DNA of 64,000 nucleotides from Bacteroidia bacterium. GTDB taxonomy: Bacteria; Bacteroidota; Bacteroidia; UKL13-3. The stretch is from assembly GCA_014376805.1 (NCBI GenBank), contig JACMQU010000003.1, positions 62,001-126,000 on the forward strand, in the 5' to 3' direction. A model generated the notes under the pieces. That model was given only the letters and a program-made list of their open reading frames with translations, did not search any database and was not told the DNA's origin. Both the position numbers and the translations under genes were made by a program. Positions 1 through 9,200 of this stretch are shown piece by piece; position 1 is the first letter of the stretch, and every line of letters begins with the position of its first letter.

Positions 1-1
1 A

Positions 2-181
2 ATGAGAAGAGGAAAAATACATCCGCAGGAGTTATCGAGGCTTAAAAATATTCTTGCTATCGCTGAATCTAATTTAGAATTGTCAAAAAGAGATTTCATG
101 GTTTATTATTATCAGCTCGAAACTTTAATGGGTACAAAATTACAAAATTTAAAAAGAGGTAAAGCAGTAAAAAAGAAATGA
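2..181 (+). CDS. C-terminal end of a probable TolC-like outer-membrane efflux protein (5' cut by window edge)
   Basis: An open frame runs from base 2 to a TGA at 179-181 and gives about 59 residues; the ATG at base 2 may be internal because the gene enters from outside the window. The pattern of a helix with AESNLEL and then YYYQLETLMG followed by a basic tail resembles the last helix of TolC-family proteins, where A-x-x-N-L and an L-x-x-L-x-G ending are common. The TGA overlaps the ATG of the next gene (ATGA), so the two are translationally coupled. A TolC-type channel upstream of a Wzc-like protein would fit polysaccharide export. The identity rests on a short tail and is tentative. Confidence 0.45.
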   Translation: MRRGKIHPQELSRLKNILAIAESNLELSKRDFMVYYYQLETLMGTKLQNLKRGKAVKKK

Positions 182-2388
182 CGTTAATCGTATTTTTCAG
201 AATAATACTTAAGAAATTAAAGTGGCTTGTAATCTTTCCTGCTTTGCTGGCCGGAATGGTGACCTATTTTACCCGAAACCTCACTAAAGAATACCAGAGT
301 TCCGCCACTATTTATACAGGCCTTGCATCGGGCTACAGTATTACAGATGATGGTACAGAGAAAGTGGATTATTTTAAAGTGAACAATGCTTTTGATAATT
401 TAATTACCACTGTAAAAGCAAGGGAAACAATTGAAGAAGTCTGTCTTAAACTTTTGGCTCAGCATTTATTATTAAAAGCTCCTGATCCTAATATACTTGA
501 TGTAAAAGGTTTTGAAGATCTTCATTCTTTGTTAAGTGATGAGGATATAGCACAAATGATAGTGCCGGGAAACTTCGATAAAACGGTAAAAAAATTATAT
601 CAGATTAAAGACAGCAGTAATAAAAATGTAGTACAAAATTTACTTACATCAAGTGCTAGTCCGTATGCCACCACTAAAATTTTAGCCAATGTAACTGTTG
701 TTCGTAAATCTACCAGTGATATGTTGGAAATTGGTTATAAAACAAATGATGCAGGTGTATGTGTGAATACACTCCGTTTTTTAATTGAATCCTTTTCTTC
801 CAGGTATAAAGATATCAAAGGTTCTGAAACAACCAATGTGGTAAAGTATTTTGAGGATCAGATGAAACTTGCTTTTAATAACCTGCAAGGTTCGGAAAAT
901 CGCCTGAGAGATTTTGGGGTCAACAATAAAATTATTAATTATTATGAGCAGGCCAAATTTGTAGCCGAATCAAAAGAAGATTTATCTACAGACTATTACA
1001 AAGAAAAAATGAGCTTTGAGGGTGCCCAGACTGCTATTAAACGGATTGAAGAAAAGATGAACAGTTATACTGATTTTGTTTCTGCTAATGAAGTACTAGT
1101 AAAATTAAGAACGGATCTGGCTAATGTTAATTATAAAATTGAGAATGCGAAAATTTTTAAATATGGTGCTGATAAAATTGCAGAAATGCAGGATCAGGCG
1201 GATAATATAAAACTGCAGTTAAAAGAAAAAGCAAGAGAATATTACGACTTCAACAATACCATAGAATGGGTTCCTCAAAACTCCTTATTAAACGAGTGGC
1301 TTGCTAAGGTTGTTGAACTGGAAGAATCTAAAGGACGTCTGATGGTATATGATCAGCGCCTGCGTCAGTACGACGGCATCTATAAAGAATTTGCACCTTT
1401 GGGTTCAACCATTAACAGGCTTGAACGCGAAGTTGGTGTGCAGGAAAAAGAATACTTATCTGTTTTGCATGGCCTCAATCTGGCTAAGCTTCGGCAGCAA
1501 AGTCTGGAGATGAGTAATACATTAAAAGTAGTTGATCATCCCTATTTTCCTTTACAGCCTTTGCCATCAAAACGTGCCATGCTTATCCTGGTTTCTTTTA
1601 TGGCGGGTTTTATTTTGCTGCTGGCTTATTACATTGGATCAGCCATGATGAATAATTCGATTCAGTCTCCTGATAAAGTAGAAAAAATTATTGGACTTCC
1701 TTTATTAAGTGCGTTGCCTGATCGCAAAAATAATGATGACAGAGAGGTGCAGGTTCATGAAATGCAAAGCAGCCTGATGCAACAAATTATCAATACCGTT
1801 TTTATTGATCTTAAGAAAATTGATCCGCTTGCTAAAAGTTATACCATTATTATTTTTAGTACTAAAGGAGATGAAGGCAAATCTTTTTTTGCTGAATTGC
1901 TAGTGAATAAATTAAGTCGTATAAGAAATAAGGTCTTATATTTATATCCTGATTCAAGCGGCGATCACGGTAAAAACTTAGAACCCGAGAATCCTAAATT
2001 ATTAACCTTTTCCTACCAGGTTAATGATGGCATTATTGATTACCATGGCATCAAAGACTTTATTCGTCAGAATGAAAATATTTCTACCGACCTTAGTGAA
2101 GTATCTTATAATGTGCTGGAGATTCCCCGACTAAATAAATATCCTATTCCTGCTAACCTTGTAGAACAGGCTCATTATTCCATTATGGTGGTTCATGCTG
2201 CAAAATCATGGACCTCTGCTGATCAGTTTCTACTTAAAACATACCTCAAATTAACTGCAGGAAAAATAAGTGTGTTACTGAACCATGTGGTGCCTGATTT
2301 GTTAGAATCTATATATGGAGAGATTCCGAAGAAACGCTCTTACTTCAGGCGTAAAATAAAAGAGGCACTGGGTGGAGAGCAGTATTAA
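178..2388 (+). CDS. Wzc-like polysaccharide co-polymerase / chain-length determinant with P-loop domain
   Basis: 736 residues. A short cytoplasmic N-terminus leads into a membrane helix at about 14-32, followed by a long periplasmic alpha/coiled region (to about 460), a second helix at about 465-488, and a cytoplasmic nucleotide-binding domain with a Wzc/CapB-type Walker A (STKGDEGKS, about 561-569). This is the Wzz-plus-kinase layout of proteins that control export and chain length of exopolysaccharide or capsule. The usual C-terminal tyrosine cluster of BY-kinases is absent; only one Tyr is at the very end, and Walker A' is weak (VLYLYPD). It may therefore be a regulator or pseudo-kinase rather than an autokinase. 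It overlaps the TolC-like gene by 4 bases and is followed by an O-antigen ligase-like gene. Confidence 0.82.
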   Translation: MTLIVFFRIILKKLKWLVIFPALLAGMVTYFTRNLTKEYQSSATIYTGLASGYSITDDGTEKVDYFKVNNAFDNLITTVKARETIEEVCLKLLAQHLLLKAPDPNILDVKGFEDLHSLLSDEDIAQMIVPGNFDKTVKKLYQIKDSSNKNVVQNLLTSSASPYATTKILANVTVVRKSTSDMLEIGYKTNDAGVCVNTLRFLIESFSSRYKDIKGSETTNVVKYFEDQMKLAFNNLQGSENRLRDFGVNNKIINYYEQAKFVAESKEDLSTDYYKEKMSFEGAQTAIKRIEEKMNSYTDFVSANEVLVKLRTDLANVNYKIENAKIFKYGADKIAEMQDQADNIKLQLKEKAREYYDFNNTIEWVPQNSLLNEWLAKVVELEESKGRLMVYDQRLRQYDGIYKEFAPLGSTINRLEREVGVQEKEYLSVLHGLNLAKLRQQSLEMSNTLKVVDHPYFPLQPLPSKRAMLILVSFMAGFILLLAYYIGSAMMNNSIQSPDKVEKIIGLPLLSALPDRKNNDDREVQVHEMQSSLMQQIINTVFIDLKKIDPLAKSYTIIIFSTKGDEGKSFFAELLVNKLSRIRNKVLYLYPDSSGDHGKNLEPENPKLLTFSYQVNDGIIDYHGIKDFIRQNENISTDLSEVSYNVLEIPRLNKYPIPANLVEQAHYSIMVVHAAKSWTSADQFLLKTYLKLTAGKISVLLNHVVPDLLESIYGEIPKKRSYFRRKIKEALGGEQY

Positions 2389-2408
2389 GTTTATTAATTA
2401 ATTTTATC

Positions 2409-3905
2409 TTGTTTGATTTATCTTTAAATAAACTGTTGCGTGATGGGATAGCATTTGCCGGCTTCTTAATTATTGCTGTTATATTGGGTTATACCATTAG
2501 TAAAGGACAGATTATTACTGCCGGATTTTATATAGCATTACCTTTTTTAATTGGATACCTGATCCTGTTATTCAGGAATCCCAAAGTTGGGTTGCTTACC
2601 TGTATACATTTTGCATTTATCACAAACGGATTAGGACGTTTTATTCCGGGTGGAATTCCCTTTGGTTTGTTAACAGACGCTATCTTATTACTAACTGTTG
2701 TTGCTACCATTTTTAAGGTAAGCAAGGAAGATGCCAGGCGAATGAATAATCCGCTCTTTTATATAATGCTGATTTGGTTTGCCTACACTATGTTACAGGT
2801 TGTTAATCCTGAAGCAAGAAGTAAAGAGGCCTGGTTTTATGCAGTGCGTGGTGTGTCTTTATATATGATTCAGATGATCCCGCTCATCTTAATTTTAATG
2901 AACAAAAGAGAAGACATGGACCAGCTTATAAAGATATGGTTTATATGGTCTATTATCTCGGCTTTTTATGGATTTAAAATGGATTTGTTTGGCGTTACTA
3001 CCGGCGAACGTCAGTGGTTGGATGAAGGAGGTAAAATAACCCATGAAATTCATGGCCGGTTAAGAATCTTTTCCTTTTACAGTGATGCCGGACAGTTTGG
3101 TGCGGCCATGGCACATACCTGTATAAGCGCATTGTTGCTTGCCATTGGACCGTATACTAACCGGCAAAAATACTTTTACTGGTTTGTATGCGCTGTTTGT
3201 TTTTGGGGTTATGCATTGTCGGGCAGCAGGGGCCCCTTGTTTGTAATTGCCGGAGGAGGATTTCTGTATTTATTTCTGATAGGAAACTTCAGGATATTAT
3301 TAACCGGTGCTATTATAGGCGGATTCTTATTTTGCCTGTTAAAGTTTACACACATAGGTGATGCTAATTACCAGATTCATCGCATGCGTACCGGGCTTGA
3401 TCCAAATGACGCATCTTTACAAGTTCGGATTGATAACCAGAAAAGGCTTGCTGTTTACCTTGCCACAAGGCCTTTAGGCGGAGGCATAGGATCGGGTGGT
3501 AGCTGGGGTGCCAGGTTTAGTCCGGGTTCTTTTTTATCAGATGTAGCCCTTGATAGTTGGTATGTGAAAATTTGGGTAGAAACGGGAATTGTTGGGCTTA
3601 TCTTGCATATTATTACGCTTATTACGGTATTAATTGTTGCCTGTATAAAAGTCTTTCAATTAAAGGATCCCGATCTAAGGCAGAAAATTATCTCACTCAC
3701 CTGTGGTTATTTTGGCATTATTGTAGCAAGTTATGGTAACCAGATTCTTGGGCAAATGCCAACAGGTACAATCATTTATTTTTCTATGGTGTATATGTTC
3801 ATCTGCACGCAGTGGGATCCGGAAACTCAAAATGAATTTGCGGATAATAAAAACCCTGTAAATCCAGCATTAAAGCCCGGCAAAGTGTTCGTTAAAATAA
3901 GTTAA
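2409..3905 (+). CDS. O-antigen ligase / polymerase family membrane protein
   Basis: 498 residues with about ten to twelve hydrophobic segments and a large periplasmic-type loop in the second half, as in Wzy_C/O-antigen ligase proteins. The SGSRGP stretch followed by a hydrophobic helix (about 272-290) and the R-rich loop preceding GGGIGSGGSWG are typical. The protein would join or polymerise undecaprenyl-linked glycans at the outer face of the inner membrane. The start is TTG at 2409; no in-frame ATG occurs before about residue 110, so the TTG is needed. It lies 20 bases after the Wzc-like gene and probably shares its transcript. Whether it acts as ligase or polymerase cannot be decided from sequence. 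Confidence 0.8.
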   Translation: MFDLSLNKLLRDGIAFAGFLIIAVILGYTISKGQIITAGFYIALPFLIGYLILLFRNPKVGLLTCIHFAFITNGLGRFIPGGIPFGLLTDAILLLTVVATIFKVSKEDARRMNNPLFYIMLIWFAYTMLQVVNPEARSKEAWFYAVRGVSLYMIQMIPLILILMNKREDMDQLIKIWFIWSIISAFYGFKMDLFGVTTGERQWLDEGGKITHEIHGRLRIFSFYSDAGQFGAAMAHTCISALLLAIGPYTNRQKYFYWFVCAVCFWGYALSGSRGPLFVIAGGGFLYLFLIGNFRILLTGAIIGGFLFCLLKFTHIGDANYQIHRMRTGLDPNDASLQVRIDNQKRLAVYLATRPLGGGIGSGGSWGARFSPGSFLSDVALDSWYVKIWVETGIVGLILHIITLITVLIVACIKVFQLKDPDLRQKIISLTCGYFGIIVASYGNQILGQMPTGTIIYFSMVYMFICTQWDPETQNEFADNKNPVNPALKPGKVFVKIS

Positions 3906-4035
3906 CTGTAATAACAGTTGGGGTACTTTTAAAATCAGTTTTTAATACATAAACACCTACAAAAAGCAATAGTCAAATAGCGCCATAAATTATTGTTGAA
4001 CCTACTATAGATAAAAGGGTATAAGTTTATCTGTT

Positions 4036-6717
4036 TTATTTTATTTTCTTATTAATTAGCAGTCGCTGTTCACCAAAATTTAAAATCCGATCTATAAACT
4101 CATAAGGCTTATAACCGCTTAAAGCACACTGATGAAAAATGGCGGTGGCGGGAGTCATTCCTGGTAATGAGTTAACTTCTATAAACACTACTTCAATTTT
4201 GTTTTTAGGAAACACCCTTACAAATGCATCGATTCTGCAATAGCCCTCTACTTTTAAAACTTTGGCGGCGGCTTTTAATTCCTCCTGCACTTTAGCGCTA
4301 ATAATAGCATTATACTTTGGTGATGCAGCATAGCGGGCAGGAGTGATGTTCTGGCCCTGCCCTGCTAAAAACTTTTCTTCCAGACTTAATATTTCGGCTT
4401 CCGCCAAAGTCTCACTGGGTTCAAATGTTTCGTAAACTAGTTTTTTGTTTTTATAGTGTGTAAGCATACCACCGGTTACTTCCAGGAAGTGCGTTGCCTT
4501 ACCTTTTTCAATAAATTTTTCTACCAGGAAAAAATTCTTCCTCGGAAACTCTTCTTTGGGTGCAAGTTTTAATCTTGCTCTTAATAATTCATTTAGTTCC
4601 TGTTCTTGCCTGAAAACGCCTTCTGCATAAGCTATTAGTTGTTCACGGTTCTTAATTTTCTTTACGGCACTGCTGCAACCATCATCTGCAGGTTTGGCAA
4701 TAAGCGGATAACCTATTTTTTCTGCTTTATTTATTACCTTTTGTTGGTTCAGTATAAAATCTTTTTGTTGAACCAACATGTGCTCTGCTACCAAAAAACC
4801 ATTCTTCTTTAATAGCTCATTGGTATCAAATTTATTAATGGTGAGTTGTGAACTTTGCACATCGGAACCATTAAACGGCAACTTAATTTTATGGAGTTCT
4901 TTCTGAACTGTGCCATCTTCTCCGGGTCGCCCATGCAAAGCGATAAAAACAGTATCAGCCATATTCTTTAATACTGCATAGCTTATTTTTTTTGGCTCAA
5001 ACAATTGGCTGTTGCTGTATTTATTTATAATACTTTTGCACTCAGCTATGATCTTTTTCATAATGGGTGCCTGATGATAATGCATTACTTTTTCACGAAT
5101 ATCATCTGCATTATCCTTTAACATTACATTAACAGGTAACAGGTATAACTCGTGGTGCTGATCATTGCCGGTTACAAAAACCGGGAACGGTTGATACTTA
5201 TCTGAAGAAGCAAGTTTCTCATAAATATTACGACCGCTCTCTACAGAAATATGCCGTTCTGTGCTATACCCTCCCATAAAAACAGCCACCCGTTTCTTAG
5301 TAGCTTTCTTGCTTTTGTTAATCGTTAATTGTGCCTCAATATTGTCTAGAAGTTTCTTGTGTTCTTCTTGCATAGGCTGTGTTGCAATTCTTTCAGCAAC
5401 AGAAGTGCGGATGATATACGTTAAAAACTGCGAGGGGTTCAGACCAATTTCTGCGGCCTGGTGAAAGAAAAAGGAAGAGGGCATCATACCTGATGTGGTA
5501 TTAGGATCATTTAAAAACAATTCTCCGTTTGCATTTAAAAAACCATCAATGCGGGCATAAACATGAAAATTAAAATAGGTAAATAAATGTTCACAGGCTT
5601 TCCTTATCTCCTGAATTTTTTCTTCCGGCAAATCCATCGGGGTAATTTTGCGGCTGAGACCGGGAAGGTATTTACTGCGGTAATCATATATTTCCCGGCC
5701 TTTCACTATTTCTGTTGGAGGTAAGGCTACTGCCGAACCATCTTCGTTACGCAATACGATGCAGGAGAACTCGCGACCTTCTATAAAAGATTCAATTAAA
5801 CATTCGGTTTCACTGTATATACTTTCAAGTTGCAGACTTTTTTTTGTTTTAAATGTTTTGTCCAGCAACAACCATAATTTATCCGGATGGTAATAGGTTT
5901 TCCTGTTATAAATGGCGGGTAAACCAATTCCTTCTTTTACATTTGTAATCTTCTGAATAAACTGTGTTTTCTCTGATTTAGATTTCTCAACCCACTCTTT
6001 TTTTGTTATAATCTGTATGAAAAAGGCTTTTTTAACAGCCGTTTCAAATACCTCAAATTCATCAGTGGAAATAACACTCACACCAACTGAACTACCCTGA
6101 TTGGCGGGCTTCACAACAAACGGTATGCCCACTTGTTCTTTGGCATCCGCAAAAATTTGTTTTAGGTTTGCGAGTTTACTTTTATCAAATGCATAATACT
6201 TCGGCACATTCATTCCGGCCGCTTTCATCCATTGTTTTTGCAAACGTTTATTCATACCTGCAGCACTAGGCAATATGCCAGACCCGCTGTAAGGAATGGC
6301 ATACCATTCCAGCAAACCCTGAATGGTTCCATCTTCACCAAAATTACCATGCAAAGCTAAAAATGCAAAATCAAACAGTGCTTTAAATTGATCAGGCCGA
6401 ACCAGTTTTCCAATCTTAGAAGCCATCAGTTTACCGTTATCGGCATAGGCAGCCTTCAGGCTTTCTGCATATACCTGCACTTCCTGTTTAGCCGCTTGTA
6501 AAAAATTAACCGACGGGTAAAAATCGCGGATAGAACCTTTATAAATTAAGTGCCAGTCTAATAAAATAAAGTTGTTGAAACTATCTACAAATATGGGTAC
6601 TGCTTCAAAAATTGTTTTATCAAGATTATCATATACAGTGCGGCCACCAGCGAAAGAAACTTCCCGCTCGCGACTATTACCTCCAAAAAATATTCCTATA
6701 CGGATTCGTCCACTCAT
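4036..6717 (-). CDS. Tandem D-alanine--D-alanine ligase-like protein (two ATP-grasp modules in one chain)
   Basis: 893 residues, about twice the usual Ddl length (300-370). Module 1 (about 5-460) has GGNSREREVS, LHGNFGEDGTIQG, KPANQGSSVGV, a YDYRSKY omega-loop and RIDGF, but its metal/ATP strand reads NDPNTTSGM instead of the usual E-x-N-T-x-P-G-M-T. Module 2 (about 480-890) begins again with GGYSTERHISVESG, has LHGRPGEDGTVQ, KPADDGCSS, CRIDAF and an intact IEVNSLPGMTP, but its omega-loop YDY-K-Y is not recognisable. Each module is thus altered at a different active-site element. Known Ddl enzymes make D-Ala-D-Ala for peptidoglycan from two D-Ala and ATP in the cytoplasm. Whether both halves are active, or one makes another D-X dipeptide, is open. 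It stands alone, convergent with the O-antigen ligase gene. Confidence 0.85.
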   Translation of the reverse strand: MSGRIRIGIFFGGNSREREVSFAGGRTVYDNLDKTIFEAVPIFVDSFNNFILLDWHLIYKGSIRDFYPSVNFLQAAKQEVQVYAESLKAAYADNGKLMASKIGKLVRPDQFKALFDFAFLALHGNFGEDGTIQGLLEWYAIPYSGSGILPSAAGMNKRLQKQWMKAAGMNVPKYYAFDKSKLANLKQIFADAKEQVGIPFVVKPANQGSSVGVSVISTDEFEVFETAVKKAFFIQIITKKEWVEKSKSEKTQFIQKITNVKEGIGLPAIYNRKTYYHPDKLWLLLDKTFKTKKSLQLESIYSETECLIESFIEGREFSCIVLRNEDGSAVALPPTEIVKGREIYDYRSKYLPGLSRKITPMDLPEEKIQEIRKACEHLFTYFNFHVYARIDGFLNANGELFLNDPNTTSGMMPSSFFFHQAAEIGLNPSQFLTYIIRTSVAERIATQPMQEEHKKLLDNIEAQLTINKSKKATKKRVAVFMGGYSTERHISVESGRNIYEKLASSDKYQPFPVFVTGNDQHHELYLLPVNVMLKDNADDIREKVMHYHQAPIMKKIIAECKSIINKYSNSQLFEPKKISYAVLKNMADTVFIALHGRPGEDGTVQKELHKIKLPFNGSDVQSSQLTINKFDTNELLKKNGFLVAEHMLVQQKDFILNQQKVINKAEKIGYPLIAKPADDGCSSAVKKIKNREQLIAYAEGVFRQEQELNELLRARLKLAPKEEFPRKNFFLVEKFIEKGKATHFLEVTGGMLTHYKNKKLVYETFEPSETLAEAEILSLEEKFLAGQGQNITPARYAASPKYNAIISAKVQEELKAAAKVLKVEGYCRIDAFVRVFPKNKIEVVFIEVNSLPGMTPATAIFHQCALSGYKPYEFIDRILNFGEQRLLINKKIK

Positions 6718-6898
6718 GTTTCAAACTTAAGGGATGTTTGGCAAATTTCTTAGGGCATCTTATACCTGTTATCATGTGAACAAAATGATAAGTGTATAGG
6801 GAACCACAAATGGTTAAAGTAATTGGTGTTATTCCACTATCCCGCAATGTGCCAAAACAGGTACTCATAACTTTGGCGTGAAGATAAATTCTCCAGAA

Positions 6899-7648
6899 TT
6901 ATTTTTCAACAATTCCGAATATAACCGGCTTTTCAGGGTACTTTATATATGTTTTGAAAACTTTATCCCAATAAGGAAATACTGAACCATAATTACTATT
7001 GGTTTCCAGTTTAATAATTGAATGATGTATGCGGTGCATTTTAGGGGAGGAAATAAAATACCGAAGCAAAAAATCTGTTTTATCTGTAATCCGTAAGTTT
7101 GAATGATGCAAGGTTATTACAATAAATAAAACAATCCCATAGCCTATTGAAATCCAGCTTTGAATGCCCAGTAAACTAAACACAAATATTTTAATAAGTA
7201 TTGATAAGAACAATTCTCCCGGATGAAATCTGAGTGCTGTGGAAGCAGTCATTTTCTCATCCTTATGATGAAATTTATGAAAGTACCATAATAACGGGAG
7301 TTCATGATTAGCCCTGTGCCACCAGTACATAAATAAATCAATGAGTGTAAATTGTAATAGAACGTTTGCATATTTATTCAGAATAAATTGATTTAAGATG
7401 CCGAAATGATGAGCCGTTGACCAATTAATGCAATAGTTAAAGAGGTAGCCACCTGAAAAAATAATAAGAAAGCCAACAAGTCCTGTTATGAAATTGAAGG
7501 CATCGTTTTTAATATCAATAAGTTCTTTCCTTTGCGGAAATACATGTTCTGCGGTATAAATGATCAGGAATACAATGCCTGAAATAAGACCCTGATAGTA
7601 AGTGAGCAGTTTTGGCAGATCTACCGTTATACCTGCATTTAAAATCAT
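6899..7648 (-). CDS. Sterol desaturase / fatty acid hydroxylase superfamily membrane protein
   Basis: 249 residues with about five hydrophobic helices and the histidine clusters of the di-iron family: HRANHE (about 112-117), HKFHH (about 124-128), HHSNLR and HRIHHS near the C-terminus. These enzymes hydroxylate or desaturate lipid substrates in the membrane using O2. The start ATG at 7648 overlaps the stop of the preceding DUF6134 gene by 4 bases, so it is the last gene of the transcript starting at the arsenosugar genes or at the phosphorylase. Its substrate is unknown; a lipid anchor for an arsenolipid or an ordinary membrane lipid are both possible and cannot be told apart here. Confidence 0.88.
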   Translation of the reverse strand: MILNAGITVDLPKLLTYYQGLISGIVFLIIYTAEHVFPQRKELIDIKNDAFNFITGLVGFLIIFSGGYLFNYCINWSTAHHFGILNQFILNKYANVLLQFTLIDLFMYWWHRANHELPLLWYFHKFHHKDEKMTASTALRFHPGELFLSILIKIFVFSLLGIQSWISIGYGIVLFIVITLHHSNLRITDKTDFLLRYFISSPKMHRIHHSIIKLETNSNYGSVFPYWDKVFKTYIKYPEKPVIFGIVEK

Positions 7649-8241
7649 TTTACTTTACGGATAATAAAATTCTTTATCGGACTTTCCATTTCTGCGGTTA
7701 CCAACTCTCCGTTTTCATAAGTGTATTTATTGGTTTTATTGATCACCACTAACTGATATACATTTGGTTTTACAGCCTTTAGCGGAACCATCACTCCATA
7801 GTTTTCCGCAAGTATGGTTTTTTGTGTAGTAGGTTCTTCAAAGAAAAGTTTTGCCACACTAAATGTAATCGATTCATAAATTGATTTGGTGTTTTTGTCT
7901 TTATAGGTATTTGTATGAACATCATAATGGTCTTTCACCCGCTCTATATGCGAGCTGTAATGCTCCTTGTTAACCAATGATCGGATCACCACATACTGGA
8001 GCTCCTTTTTACTGTAAACACAAATCATTTCATGGCTAATTATAAAATGGTAGAACAACCAAAGGCTAACTTTACTTTCGAGTTTATAATAGGTAAAATT
8101 TCCTTTACTGCTCTTAGAGGTAAAAAGGTTGCCAATTTTTATCCCTGCCACTTCAATGTTATACTTACCGTTAATGGTTGAACCAAATGCAGGAAAAATA
8201 AATAACATAAAAACCAGTAAAAAGAATGTGGGTTTGCTCAT
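7645..8241 (-). CDS. DUF6134-like secreted protein of unknown function
   Basis: 198 residues with an N-terminal signal peptide (hydrophobic run to about residue 20 ending FPAFGS). The body has the beta-rich pattern I associate with DUF6134: a YNIEVAGIKIGNL start, a central SITFSVAKLFFEEP segment, and a terminal YTYENGELVTAEMESP strand pair. It would be exported to the periplasm or held at the envelope. No catalytic motif is visible. It overlaps both neighbours (1 base with the phosphorylase gene, 4 with the hydroxylase), so the three are tightly coupled. The family call is from pattern memory and the function is unknown. Confidence 0.7.
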   Translation of the reverse strand: MSKPTFFLLVFMLFIFPAFGSTINGKYNIEVAGIKIGNLFTSKSSKGNFTYYKLESKVSLWLFYHFIISHEMICVYSKKELQYVVIRSLVNKEHYSSHIERVKDHYDVHTNTYKDKNTKSIYESITFSVAKLFFEEPTTQKTILAENYGVMVPLKAVKPNVYQLVVINKTNKYTYENGELVTAEMESPIKNFIIRKVK

Positions 8242-9053
8242 TACAATCTCTTAATAAGCCCCACAAATAATTCCGTAAGCTTTAATTCGGCCTGTCTGGC
8301 TATGGCAATAATATCTGCTATGTCAACCGGTTTAAGGTTATCCGGATCACACGCATCAGTAAGTACAGAAACAGCAGCGCAAGGCAAATTCATGTGATTG
8401 GCTACAATCACTTCCGGAACGGTACTCATACCTACAGCATCTGCGCCAATAATTTTTAAGAACCTGTATTCTGCACGTGTTTCAAGATTTGGACCTGAAA
8501 CAGCAACATAAACACCTTTGCGTAAAGTGATATTTTTTTCAGTTGCTAGCTCCATAAGCAAGGCATTTATTTTCTTTGAATAAGGCTCACTCATATCCGG
8601 AAAACGAGGACCATAAGTATCCAGGTTTTTTCCTGTTAACGGATTGCCCGGGAGTAAATTTATATGGTCATCAATTAACATCAGGTCACCTTTTTTCCAG
8701 TTAAGGTTAATTCCACCGGCAGCATTTGAAAGAAGCAGGTGGCTTATGCCCAAAGATTTCATAACTCGTATTGGAAAGGTTATCTGTTGAAAATTATAGC
8801 CTTCATAATAATGAAAGCGACCATTCATAACAATAATTTTTTTTCCTTCCAAAGTTCCGTAAATAAGTTTGCCTGAATGAAATTCTAAGGTTGCTTCCGG
8901 AAACCAGGGTATGTCTGTATAATTTATTTCAACTTCAATTTCTATTTTTCTCACCAGGTTGCCAAGGCCAGTGCCCAACACAATACCAATCTCTGGAGAA
9001 GTAATACCGTGAATTTTAAGGAAATTTTCCGCTTCTTGTATTTTTGTAATCAT
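8241..9053 (-). CDS. punA: Purine nucleoside phosphorylase (trimeric, PNP/MTAP family)
   Basis: 270 residues, the usual length. Conserved blocks are VLGTGLG near the N-terminus, GRFHYYEGY (79-86), LLSNAAGGIN, the VSGPNLETRAEYRF block with the purine-contacting Glu191, and GMSTVPEV. The enzyme splits purine nucleosides with phosphate to the free base and ribose 1-phosphate in the cytoplasm. The residue matching human Asn243 is Asp233 (in LTDACDP). In human PNP an Asn-to-Asp change at that place is known to shift specificity to 6-amino purines such as adenosine. I believe Asp here is frequent in Bacteroidota, so this is not unique. It lies downstream of the ArsS and glycosyltransferase genes on the same strand, which suggests a role on an adenosine-linked arsenical. 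Confidence 0.92.
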   Translation of the reverse strand: MITKIQEAENFLKIHGITSPEIGIVLGTGLGNLVRKIEIEVEINYTDIPWFPEATLEFHSGKLIYGTLEGKKIIVMNGRFHYYEGYNFQQITFPIRVMKSLGISHLLLSNAAGGINLNWKKGDLMLIDDHINLLPGNPLTGKNLDTYGPRFPDMSEPYSKKINALLMELATEKNITLRKGVYVAVSGPNLETRAEYRFLKIIGADAVGMSTVPEVIVANHMNLPCAAVSVLTDACDPDNLKPVDIADIIAIARQAELKLTELFVGLIKRL

Positions 9054-9200
9054 GTTTTTTATAAATTCAACGATTTATCTGTATGGAAAAATTAACTGGC
9101 AAAGCGGCAATATAGCGGAGTTTTATAACTTATTTAAATGCTGTGGAAAAGCAAATGTTAGCTTCCGCCATTTACTCATTTGGATATAAATTTATAAAAT

